51,120 bases of DNA from Pseudomonadota bacterium (GTDB lineage: Bacteria > Pseudomonadota > Alphaproteobacteria > Rhodospirillales > Magnetospirillaceae): assembly GCA_021848545.1 (NCBI GenBank), contig JAJZUL010000022.1, positions 1 to 51,120 of the forward strand. Reading direction: 5' to 3'. The position numbers were made by a program, and so were the translations under genes. Positions 8,464 through 15,454 of this stretch are shown in pieces. The number at the start of each line of letters is the position of its first letter. The stretch's first letter is position 1. A model generated the notes under the pieces. It searched no databases, was not told the origin of the DNA, and saw nothing but the letters and a program-made list of their open reading frames with translations.

Positions 8464-9300
8464 ATGAATTACCGTCACGCCTATCATGCCGGCAATGTCG
8501 CCGACGTCGTCAAGCATCTCGTTCTCGTCCTGACCATCCTTCATCTGAAAAGTAAGGATGCGCCCTTTTTCATGCTCGATACCCATGCCGGCATCGGATC
8601 GTACGATCTGACCGCGGACGAGGCGAGCCGCACCGGCGAATGGCGGAACGGCATCGGCAAGGTGCTGGCGGCGGCCGAGCCCCCGCCCGGGCTTTCCGCC
8701 TATCTGGCCGTGGCCGGGGCCGAGCCGGGGCGTTATCCCGGTTCGCCGGCCCTGGCGCGGGCCTTGATGCGGCCGTCCGACCGGCTGGCCCTGGTGGAGC
8801 TGCACCCGCAAGATTGCGCCAGCCTGCGCCGTCTGTTCGCCGGCGATTCCCGCGTCGGCGTGCATTTCGGCGACGGCTACGCCGCGCTGAAATCGCTGCT
8901 GCCGCCGCCCGAACGCCGTGGGCTGGTGCTGATCGATCCGCCGTTCGAGGCCGCGGATGAATGGGATCGCCTGTTGGCCGGTCTGCGCCGGGGCGTGGAA
9001 CGCTGGCGCAATGGGACTTTCCTGGTCTGGTATCCCCTCAAGGCGGGGGGGGCCGACGAACGCTTCCGCGCCGAATTGGCCATGTCCGATCTGCCGCCGA
9101 CCCTGGGGGTGGAATTGATCACCCGGCCGCGTTCGGGTCCCGGTTTGGCCGGCGGCGCTCTGGCGGTGGTCAATCCGCCCTGGGTGCTGGAAGACCAGTT
9201 GCGCCGTCTGTTGCCCTGGCTGGTTCAGGCGATGGCGCCCGAAACCGGCGATTGGCGCCTGGAATGGCTGGTGGCGGAACGACCTGTCACCCGCAATTGA
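8464..9300 (+). CDS. rlmJ: 23S rRNA (adenine-2030-N6) methyltransferase
   Basis: A 278-residue RlmJ/YhiR homologue that methylates A2030 in 23S rRNA using SAM. The N terminus MNYRHAYHAGNVADVVKHLVL is diagnostic of the family. FMLDTHAGIGSYDL is the SAM-binding loop, and VLIDPPFE contains the DPPF catalytic motif. LALVELHPQD is the acidic loop after strand beta-2. The ATG at 8464 is chosen because the family starts exactly at this sequence; the purine-rich GGGGGAG upstream is rather far (about 13 nt). Its last 14 bp overlap the end of the convergent cobC-like gene. Confidence 0.93.
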   Translation: MNYRHAYHAGNVADVVKHLVLVLTILHLKSKDAPFFMLDTHAGIGSYDLTADEASRTGEWRNGIGKVLAAAEPPPGLSAYLAVAGAEPGRYPGSPALARALMRPSDRLALVELHPQDCASLRRLFAGDSRVGVHFGDGYAALKSLLPPPERRGLVLIDPPFEAADEWDRLLAGLRRGVERWRNGTFLVWYPLKAGGADERFRAELAMSDLPPTLGVELITRPRSGPGLAGGALAVVNPPWVLEDQLRRLLPWLVQAMAPETGDWRLEWLVAERPVTRN

Positions 9301-9892
9301 CGCAATCGATCCGCCAGTCGCCGAAAACGGCGTCGAGACGGGTCAGGGACAAGGGGCGCACCACCAGGGACAGGGCCCGGTCGGGCGGCAGGCCCAAAGC
9401 GACGGCGATGGCGGCGCGGATGGTGCCGGCATGGGCGACGGCGATGATGTCGCGGCCGGCATGGGCGGCGGTCAGGCGGGCGATGGCGGCCCCGACCCGT
9501 TCCACCAATCGGGCGAAGCTTTCACCGCCGGGCGGCGCCTGAAAAGCGGGATCGGCGCGGAAGGCGGGAAGAGCGGCATCCTCGGCCGCTTCGATATCGG
9601 GCCAGGCGCGGCCCTGCCAGAGGCCGAAATCCTGCTCGATGAGATCGGGTTCGATGATGGGCGGCGCCACCCGCAGGCCGGCCATCTCCAGGGCGCCGAT
9701 GGTCTGGCGGCAGCGCAGCAGGCCGCTTTCCAAAACCACCGCCTGGGTCGGCAGGCGCGCCGCCAGCCGCTGGAAATCGGTTTCGTCGGAGGTGTCGCAG
9801 GCCAGATCCAGGCGCCCGACGATCTGGCCGTGGGGACAGGGCACCGGGGCGTGGCGCACCCACCACCAGCGGGTTTCGGTAGAGGCGCTCAT
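9287..9892 (-). CDS. cobC: histidine phosphatase, probable alpha-ribazole phosphatase
   Basis: A 201-residue member of the histidine phosphatase (phosphoglycerate mutase-like) superfamily. The N-terminal WWWVRHAPV carries the RH motif with the phosphorylated His, LLRCRQTIGAL the second Arg, EQDFGLWQGRAW the family Glu, and IIAVAHAGTIRAAIA the second catalytic His. The preceding cobS gene overlaps it by four bases (ATGA), so it is probably CobC, which removes the phosphate from alpha-ribazole phosphate or adenosylcobalamin phosphate late in vitamin B12 synthesis. The function is inferred from context; the domain alone cannot separate it from other phosphatases. An ATG six bases further upstream (9898) is an alternative start. 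The 3' end overlaps convergent rlmJ by 14 bp. Confidence 0.85.
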   Translation of the reverse strand: MSASTETRWWWVRHAPVPCPHGQIVGRLDLACDTSDETDFQRLAARLPTQAVVLESGLLRCRQTIGALEMAGLRVAPPIIEPDLIEQDFGLWQGRAWPDIEAAEDAALPAFRADPAFQAPPGGESFARLVERVGAAIARLTAAHAGRDIIAVAHAGTIRAAIAVALGLPPDRALSLVVRPLSLTRLDAVFGDWRIDCVNCG

Positions 9893-10701
9893 CGCCATAC
9901 CAGAATGACGGCGACCAGGGCCGCCGTTTCCGCCAGGGCCGCCGTCGCCCCCAGAACGTCGCCGGTGAAGCCGCCCAGGCGCGAACGGGCGAGATGACGC
10001 ACGATCAGGGCCGCCGCCGCCGCCGCCGCGGCGGCGGCCAGGGCGGCGCCGGCGCCCAGGACCAGGGCGGCGATGGCCAGCGCCAGCGCCAGACCCAGGG
10101 CGGCGATGCCGGCATGGGGCAGACCTGCCCCCGCGCCCAGCCCGTCGCCGCGGGCCGGCGGCAGAACCTGCATCAAAACGGGGATGGCGGCGCGCGACAG
10201 GGCTCCGGCGGCGACCAGCGCCGCCAAACCGGCCGGACCCGAGGGCGCGGCCGCCAGGGCGGCGACCCGCAGGGCCAGGGCGAAGACCAGGGTGAGGATT
10301 CCGAAGACGCCGACGGCGGAATCGCGCATGGCCCGGATGCGTTCGTCGGGACCGCCGCGCGCCCCCATGCCGTCGGCGAAGTCGGCCAGTCCGTCCTCGT
10401 GCAGCGCGCCGGTCAGAATCAGGGCGCCGGCGATGGCCAGCAGCGCCGCCATCGTCGGCGGCAACAGGGCGTGGGCCGCCAGGAACACCAGGCCGGCGAC
10501 GGCGCCGATGCCCGCGCCCACCGGCGCAAAGGCGCCCATCGCCCGGCCCAGGCCGCCTTCGGCATAAGCGGGCGGCGGCAAAGGTAGGCGGGTCAGGAAT
10601 GAAATCGCCAGATGGAGATCGGCGCGGGCGCGCCGCCACAGGGGGGGCGCGGCCGGTGCCGGATCGGTCGGAGGAAGGACGGGCGGAGCGATTTCGGTCA
10701 T
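9889..10701 (-). CDS. cobS: adenosylcobinamide-GDP ribazoletransferase
   Basis: CobS (CobV) joins adenosylcobinamide-GDP to alpha-ribazole to form adenosylcobalamin (phosphate) in the inner membrane. The 270-residue protein is extremely Ala/Leu-rich, with about six or seven membrane segments. The family signature is clear: an AISFLTRLPLP start region (about residues 32-42), GALHEDGLADFADG near 98-111 with the acidic metal-binding residues, RDSAVGVFG near 127, and a C-terminal RSRLGGFTGDVLGA. A GTG one codon upstream (10704) is an alternative start. Its stop overlaps the cobC start, and it is divergent from cobT across about 75 bp. No cobalamin riboswitch is visible there. Confidence 0.92.
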   Translation of the reverse strand: MTEIAPPVLPPTDPAPAAPPLWRRARADLHLAISFLTRLPLPPPAYAEGGLGRAMGAFAPVGAGIGAVAGLVFLAAHALLPPTMAALLAIAGALILTGALHEDGLADFADGMGARGGPDERIRAMRDSAVGVFGILTLVFALALRVAALAAAPSGPAGLAALVAAGALSRAAIPVLMQVLPPARGDGLGAGAGLPHAGIAALGLALALAIAALVLGAGAALAAAAAAAAAALIVRHLARSRLGGFTGDVLGATAALAETAALVAVILVWR

Positions 10702-10777
10702 CACCAGGTGACGTGGAGCGGCTTAAGGTTTATAGGACTGCCCTTAAAGGGATGGCAACATATTGTGGAGGGACGCT

Positions 10778-11791
10778 TTGAATACCTCGATTTCTAGTGT
10801 GGAGGATATCCGTTCCCTGCTCGACCGGCTACCCGGTCCCGATGCGGCCGCGCGCGCCGCCTGGGCCGAGCGCGAACCCCGCCTGACCAAGCCGCCGGGG
10901 GCGCTGGGGCGTCTGGAGGAATTGTCCGGCTGGCTGGCGGATTGGCAGGGCCGCCATCCCCCCGAAATCGAATATGCCTGCGCCCGGGTCTTCGCCGGCA
11001 ATCACGGCGTGACGGCCCTGGGGGTTTCGGCCTATCCGGCGGAAGTCACCCACCAGATGATCGCCAATTTCAAGGCGGGCGGGGCGGCCATCAACCAGCT
11101 TTGCACCGCCTTCGAAACCGAATTGAAGGTCGTCGCGCTCGATCTCGATCGCCCCACTGCCGACTTCACCCAGGGTCCGGCCATGAGCGAGGCCGAGTTC
11201 GCCGCGGCCTTCGCCGCCGGTTTCGCATCGGTGCCCGGGGATGCCGATGTGCTGGTGCTGGGCGAGATGGGCATCGGCAACACCACCTCGGCCGCCGCCG
11301 TGGCCGGCGCCCTGTTCGGCGGCGAGGCCGGGCTTTGGACCGGGCGCGGCACCGGCGTTGACGACGCGGCCCTGGCCCGCAAGACCGAGGTGGTCGCGGC
11401 CGGCATCGCCCGCCACGGCGGGGCCGATCCTTTGACCCTGTTGCAATGCCTGGGCGGGCGTGAACTGGCGGCCATCGCCGGCGCGGTGGTGGCGGCCCGG
11501 CTGCAACGGGTGCCGGTGCTGCTGGACGGCTATGTCTGCACCGCCGCCGCCGCGCCCCTGGCGGTGGCCAAGGCCGGCGCCCTGGATCATTGCCGCGTCG
11601 CCCATGTCTCGGCCGAGCCCGGCCATCGCCGGCTGGTGGAAAGGCTGGGGCAGGCGCCGCTGCTGGATCTCGGCATGCGTCTGGGCGAAGCGTCCGGCGC
11701 GGCTCTGGCGGTGGCGGTGGTCAGAGCCGCCGCCGTCTGCCATGCCGGCATGGCCACCTTCGACGAGGCCGGCGTCAGCAACAAGGATTGA
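10778..11791 (+). CDS. cobT: nicotinate-nucleotide-dimethylbenzimidazole phosphoribosyltransferase
   Basis: CobT makes alpha-ribazole phosphate from dimethylbenzimidazole and nicotinate mononucleotide, supplying the lower ligand for CobS. The 337-residue protein shows RLTKPPGALGRLEELSGWLA near the N terminus, VFAGNHGVTALGVSAYPAEVTHQM, the phosphate/nicotinate-binding GEMGIGNTTSAAAV, GRGTGVDD, and a C-terminal catalytic-Glu region (LLDLGMRLGEASGAALA). There is no ATG at the conserved N terminus. A TTG at 10778 has GGAGGG five bases upstream, which decides the start; a second TTG at 10763 overlaps that binding site and is rejected. The 3' end overlaps the convergent rlmD-like gene by 17 bp. Confidence 0.93.
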   Translation: MNTSISSVEDIRSLLDRLPGPDAAARAAWAEREPRLTKPPGALGRLEELSGWLADWQGRHPPEIEYACARVFAGNHGVTALGVSAYPAEVTHQMIANFKAGGAAINQLCTAFETELKVVALDLDRPTADFTQGPAMSEAEFAAAFAAGFASVPGDADVLVLGEMGIGNTTSAAAVAGALFGGEAGLWTGRGTGVDDAALARKTEVVAAGIARHGGADPLTLLQCLGGRELAAIAGAVVAARLQRVPVLLDGYVCTAAAAPLAVAKAGALDHCRVAHVSAEPGHRRLVERLGQAPLLDLGMRLGEASGAALAVAVVRAAAVCHAGMATFDEAGVSNKD

Positions 11792-13091
11792 GGCGCAGCA
11801 CCGCCACCGCCTCCAGATGGGGGCTCCAGGGGAACTGGTCGATGGGGGTGATCTCGTCCAGGCGATAACCGCCATCCACCAGAATTCTCAGATCGCGGGC
11901 CAGGGTGGCGGGATTGCAGGATACCGCCACCACCACCGGAATCCGGGCGGCGACGATCTCGGGCATCTGGGCGCTGGCGCCGGCCCGCGGCGGATCGAAC
12001 ACCAGGGCCTCGATCCCGTTCAGGCCGTGGGCCGGCAGCGGCCGGCGGGCAAGGTCGCGGATTTCCACCTCGATATCCAGGCCGGCGGCGCGGGCCGCCG
12101 CCATCAGCGCCCGGGCCGGCGCCTCCTCGCCTTCGACCGCCAGTATCCGGCGGCCCGGCCGGGCCAGGGGCAAGGTCAGACTGCCCGACCCGGCATAAAG
12201 GTCGGCGACCCGTTTGGCCTCGCCCACCGCGCCCATCACCTGGCGGACGATGGCATCCTCGCCCTCCTTGGTCGGTTGGGTAAAGGCGCCGGGCGGCGGT
12301 TCCACCGGGACGGGGCCGAATCGCTGGATCGCGGCACGGCGCCGGGCGATGGGCTCGATCGGCCCGCCGGGAAGCCGCCACGACAGCCGGGCCAGATCGG
12401 CCCGTTCCGAGAAAGCGGCCAGACGCTCGCGGTCGAACAGGTCGAGCCGGGCCTCGGCCTCGATCACGATGTCGAGCCCGGTTTCGGTCAGCGTCGCGGC
12501 CACGTCGCCATGGCCGACATCCATGTCGGCCAACAGCGATCGCAACGGCGCCAGTACCGCCACCAGGGGCGGCGCCAGTAGCGGACAATGATCGAGATCG
12601 ATCACGGCGTGGCTGGCCCGGGCGTTGAACCCCACCGTGATCCTGTCGCGGTCCCGCTCGAACGCGAACACGGCGCGGCGGCGGGCGGGCGGGCAGCGGA
12701 TCAGGGGGGCGAAGCGGGCGGGTTCAAGACGCTGGCGGGCCAAGGCATCGGTCAATAATCCGGTCTTCCAGGTCCGATAGGGCTCTTCGGCCAGATGCTG
12801 CAGGTTGCAGCCGCCGCAGCGGCCGTAATGGGAACAGGCGGGTTGGACCCGTTGCGGCCCCGGAGACAGCAATTCGACCAGGATGGCGGCCAGGCCGTCG
12901 CCGCGGCGGCCGTCGATGCGCGCCAGCACCCGGTCGCCGGCGACGGTGAACGGAATATAGACCGGAACGCCGTCAAGCGCGGCGATGCCATCGCCGCGGG
13001 CGCCGATTTCCCGGACCAGCAACTCGACCACCCGCGCCGCGGGCGTAGGCGCGGGCCGGCGCTTCCGTTGCGGCGGACGGCGTCCGCTCAT
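11775..13091 (-). CDS. class I SAM-dependent RNA uridine-C5 methyltransferase (RlmD/TrmA family)
   Basis: The 438-residue protein has the layout of RlmD/RumA. A basic N-terminal tail leads into a TRAM-like RNA-binding domain (about residues 20-75). An iron-sulfur Cys set follows (CSHYGRCGGC near 86-95, plus DHC in IDLDHCPLL). Then come the SAM-binding VADLYAGSGSLTLPLA and VFDPPRAGA, and the catalytic Cys in VVAVSCNPATLARD. It probably makes a 5-methyluridine in 23S rRNA; the exact position cannot be read. The start ATG overlaps the STAS-gene stop by four bases (ATGA), so it is the last gene of the rsbU-rsbW-STAS cluster, an unusual partner for an RNA methyltransferase. It converges on cobT with a 17-bp overlap. 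Confidence 0.9.
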   Translation of the reverse strand: MSGRRPPQRKRRPAPTPAARVVELLVREIGARGDGIAALDGVPVYIPFTVAGDRVLARIDGRRGDGLAAILVELLSPGPQRVQPACSHYGRCGGCNLQHLAEEPYRTWKTGLLTDALARQRLEPARFAPLIRCPPARRRAVFAFERDRDRITVGFNARASHAVIDLDHCPLLAPPLVAVLAPLRSLLADMDVGHGDVAATLTETGLDIVIEAEARLDLFDRERLAAFSERADLARLSWRLPGGPIEPIARRRAAIQRFGPVPVEPPPGAFTQPTKEGEDAIVRQVMGAVGEAKRVADLYAGSGSLTLPLARPGRRILAVEGEEAPARALMAAARAAGLDIEVEIRDLARRPLPAHGLNGIEALVFDPPRAGASAQMPEIVAARIPVVVAVSCNPATLARDLRILVDGGYRLDEITPIDQFPWSPHLEAVAVLRLNPCC

Positions 13092-13417
13092 GGCCCCTCC
13101 GTCGCCGCCGTCACGCTGTCGGCGATGGCGAAGACCGTGTCCAGGCGGGCCAGTTTCAGGACCCGCCGGGCCGGGGCGCTGGGCGCCGCCAGGATGAAGG
13201 CGTTACCGCCGGTCCGGGCCATCTGGTACGCCTCGATCAGGGCGGCGATGCCGGACGAATCGATAAAGGTCACCGGAGACAGGTCGACGATGACGCCGCG
13301 CCCTCCAAGCAGGGAATCGGTCAGGGCCTTGCGCAGACGCGGCGCGTGCTGGAGGTCGACCTCGCCCCTGGTCGCTACCACCACCCAGCCGTCTCGTTCA
13401 TCGATGTCCAGGATCAT
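13088..13417 (-). CDS. STAS-domain anti-sigma factor antagonist (SpoIIAA/RsbV-like)
   Basis: A 109-residue single STAS domain. In the known partner-switching systems, unphosphorylated STAS protein binds the RsbW/SpoIIAB kinase and frees its target. The phosphorylatable serine lies in the conserved FIDSSGIAAL loop (S54/S55), and the N-terminal beta-strand pattern (WVVVATRGEVDLQHAPRLRKAL) fits the family. It overlaps the kinase gene upstream (ATGA at 13414-13417) and the RNA methyltransferase gene downstream (ATGA at 13088-13091), so translation of the whole set is probably coupled. No sigma factor gene is adjacent, so what the switch controls is unknown. Confidence 0.9.
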   Translation of the reverse strand: MILDIDERDGWVVVATRGEVDLQHAPRLRKALTDSLLGGRGVIVDLSPVTFIDSSGIAALIEAYQMARTGGNAFILAAPSAPARRVLKLARLDTVFAIADSVTAATEGP

Positions 13418-13833
13418 GCCCGCGCTCCGACATGTTTGATCATTTGCAGCAGATTGCCGGCCCCCTCCGGCGGGGTCAGGAAGGCGATGTCGTCCATGAC
13501 CGAGCGGATGAAATGCAAACCCAATCCGCCCGGGCGCATTTCGTAAAGCGGCCGGGGGTGCAGGATGTCGGCGTCGACCGGAGGGGCGAAATCGGTGATC
13601 CGCACGATCAGGCTCGTATCCGCGATCTCCATCTGGACGATGACGTCGCCCTCGGCGTCCCCGTAGCCGTGGCGGATGACGTTCTGACAGGCTTCGTCCA
13701 CCGCCAGAACCACGTCGCCGGTCTCCTCGTCGTCGCAGCCGGCGCGTCTCGCCGCCTCGCTCACGGCGCGGCGGATGTCGCCCAGATGCTCGGGCCGGGC
13801 GGCGAACCGCCGGTCGAGAAGAGAAATGGTCAC
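13414..13833 (-). CDS. RsbW-like anti-sigma factor serine kinase
   Basis: A 139-residue GHKL-type ATPase of the HATPase_c_2 class. VDEACQNVIRHGYG (residues 46-58) is the N box with the catalytic Glu and Mg-binding Asn. ITDFAPPVD is the G1 box, with the first ATP-contacting Asp but lacking the usual DxGxG glycines. GGLGLHFIRSVMDDI (102-116) is the G2 box and lid. By family, it phosphorylates the STAS protein and holds a sigma factor or other partner. The start is a GTG at 13833 that overlaps the phosphatase stop (GTGA); the frame remains open further upstream, but that part encodes an Arg-rich sequence opposite the phosphatase and is not coding. Confidence 0.88.
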   Translation of the reverse strand: MTISLLDRRFAARPEHLGDIRRAVSEAARRAGCDDEETGDVVLAVDEACQNVIRHGYGDAEGDVIVQMEIADTSLIVRITDFAPPVDADILHPRPLYEMRPGGLGLHFIRSVMDDIAFLTPPEGAGNLLQMIKHVGARA

Positions 13834-15110
13834 CGCCCGGCCTCGATCACCATCAAGGTGGCGTCGTCGCCGAGAACGGCGCTGTCCTCCCGCAGTTCCG
13901 CCATCGCCGCTTCCAGGCGGGCGGGCGCCGGCAAGGCCGTCAGCCGGCGCAGCAGCGCCTCGATCCCGGTGGCTTCCAGCATGGCGCCGTTGGCGGCGCG
14001 GGCTTCGGTCAGGCCGTCGGTGAACAGGTACAGCGCGCCGCCTTCCAGATCGATGCTCCGTTCCGGGCAACCCTTGGCGAAGCGCTCGGGCACGATGCCC
14101 AGCGGCGGCAGGCCGTCGAGATCGATGGAAACGCTCCCGGTCTTTTTCATCAGTAAAGGCGCTTCGTGGCCGGCCGAAGCCAGAACCGCTTTGCCCGAGG
14201 CCGGGTCGAACAGGCCGGCCAGCATGGTGACGAAGGTGCCGCCGGTAACCGCACCCTCCAGTTCGGCGTCGATCGCCGCCAGCACCGCCCCCGGTCCCTC
14301 GATTCGCCGCGCCAGGCAGCGGAACAGGCTGGAGGTGCGCGCCATCAGAAGCGCGGCGTTGATGCCCTTGCCGGCGACGTCGCCGATGGCAAAAGCGATG
14401 CGGCCGTCGTCCAGGGGGACGATATCGTAGAAATCGCCCGAAACCCCGCGCGCCGGCAGGTTGATGCCGTGGATGGGAAAGCTTTCGGATCGGGCGGACG
14501 GCAGCATGGCGCGCTGGATGTCGGCGGCCAGGGCCAATTCGCGCCGCAGCGCCTGCTGTTCGGCCATGGCCTGGGCCATCCGCGCATTGATCAGGGCCAG
14601 CCCCGCCGACGTCGCCAGGGTTTGCAGCAGCCGGGATTCATCGGCGGAGAACGTGTCGCCGCCCATCTTGTTGAAGATTTCGATGGCGCCCAGCCGTTCG
14701 CCGCGCACCGTCATCGGCACGCACAAAACGCCGCGGGTGACGAACCCGGTTTCGCGGTCGACGCGGTCGGAAAAGTCGGGGTCGCGGCGGACGTCGGTCA
14801 CCGTCTGCGGCGCGTTCTCGCGCACCGTTCGCCAGACGATGCCGTCGCCCGGCGCCAGGCGCAGCCCGGCCACATCCACCGGCCCGCAACAGGCGCGACA
14901 GACCAGGTCGCCGCCGCTGTCGATGACGAACAGCGAGGCCGCCTCGGCGCCCAGGACGTCGGCGATCCGCTCCAGTCCCCGGTGCAGAACGTCCTCGACA
15001 TCCTGGGACTGGGCGAAATCGGCGGTCATCTCGGCGACAAGGTCAAGCTCGCGCGACAGATCCGGCGACGGGGATGAAAGGGGGGCGATGGCCATGGCGC
15101 GGCAATCCAT
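13830..15110 (-). CDS. GAF-domain PP2C phosphatase (RsbU/SpoIIE-like)
   Basis: About 426 residues. An N-terminal GAF sensor domain (roughly 25-175, including AASLFVIDSGGDLVCRACCG and LCVPMTVRGERLGAIEIFNK) is joined by a helical linker (RRELALAADIQRAMLPS) to a SpoIIE-type phosphatase domain. The metal-binding Asp residues are in GVSGDFYDIVP and FAIGDVAGKG, then YLFTDGLTEA and a terminal DDATLMVIEAG. It should dephosphorylate the STAS protein encoded two genes downstream in response to a signal sensed by the GAF domain. A Cys-Cys pair (RACCGPV) in the GAF domain may matter for sensing. Starts at 15095 (ATG), 15110 (ATG) and 15173 (GTG) are all possible and none has a good ribosome binding site. 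Confidence 0.88.
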   Translation of the reverse strand: MDCRAMAIAPLSSPSPDLSRELDLVAEMTADFAQSQDVEDVLHRGLERIADVLGAEAASLFVIDSGGDLVCRACCGPVDVAGLRLAPGDGIVWRTVRENAPQTVTDVRRDPDFSDRVDRETGFVTRGVLCVPMTVRGERLGAIEIFNKMGGDTFSADESRLLQTLATSAGLALINARMAQAMAEQQALRRELALAADIQRAMLPSARSESFPIHGINLPARGVSGDFYDIVPLDDGRIAFAIGDVAGKGINAALLMARTSSLFRCLARRIEGPGAVLAAIDAELEGAVTGGTFVTMLAGLFDPASGKAVLASAGHEAPLLMKKTGSVSIDLDGLPPLGIVPERFAKGCPERSIDLEGGALYLFTDGLTEARAANGAMLEATGIEALLRRLTALPAPARLEAAMAELREDSAVLGDDATLMVIEAGR

Positions 15111-15454
15111 GGAAGGACGGAGGAAAGGGCGATTGTGCCGTTCCCGCCATGACAAACCAAATGCTTTCCGCACAGGCCGGCGGCAGCCTTCCGTCGGCCA
15201 ATGCGGCGGACCCTCGAAGAACGCGGCGCGCGCCAGAGGAGCGCAAGTACTTTTAATATCATTATTGTATAAAATGTCGCCGATCGAGAGGTGGGGATAA
15301 ATGAAATTTTGATGTCACAAAGAATGGCGCCGTTGACAGGGGGAGGCGAAATGTCGAGCATCCGCACAGGACGGCGGTCGAAGTGGGCGCGGTTTCGTCC
15401 GGCATGCGTGGGGTGGGCGTTCCCGGAAGCGTGCGGTCCGGACAGGAGGCGAAA
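15111..15454. promoter_or_regulatory. divergent promoter region rsbU / EAL-GGDEF gene
   Basis: About 340 bp. It contains the clearest AT-rich patch of the left half, 15247-15312, including TATAAAA at 15268 that could be a -10 element for the rightward gene. No matching -35 box is obvious. Between this patch and the EAL start lies a 4-codon open frame (M-K-F-stop, 15301-15312) preceded by GAGGTGGGGA. A second SD-like GGGGGAGG (15339-15346) precedes an ATG at 15351 in a frame different from the EAL gene. No independent gene is convincing. Confidence 0.4.

Noticed and set aside
10702-10777. Cobalamin riboswitch between cobS and cobT
   Set aside because: The spacer is about 75 bp, far shorter than a B12 riboswitch, and shows no B12 box.
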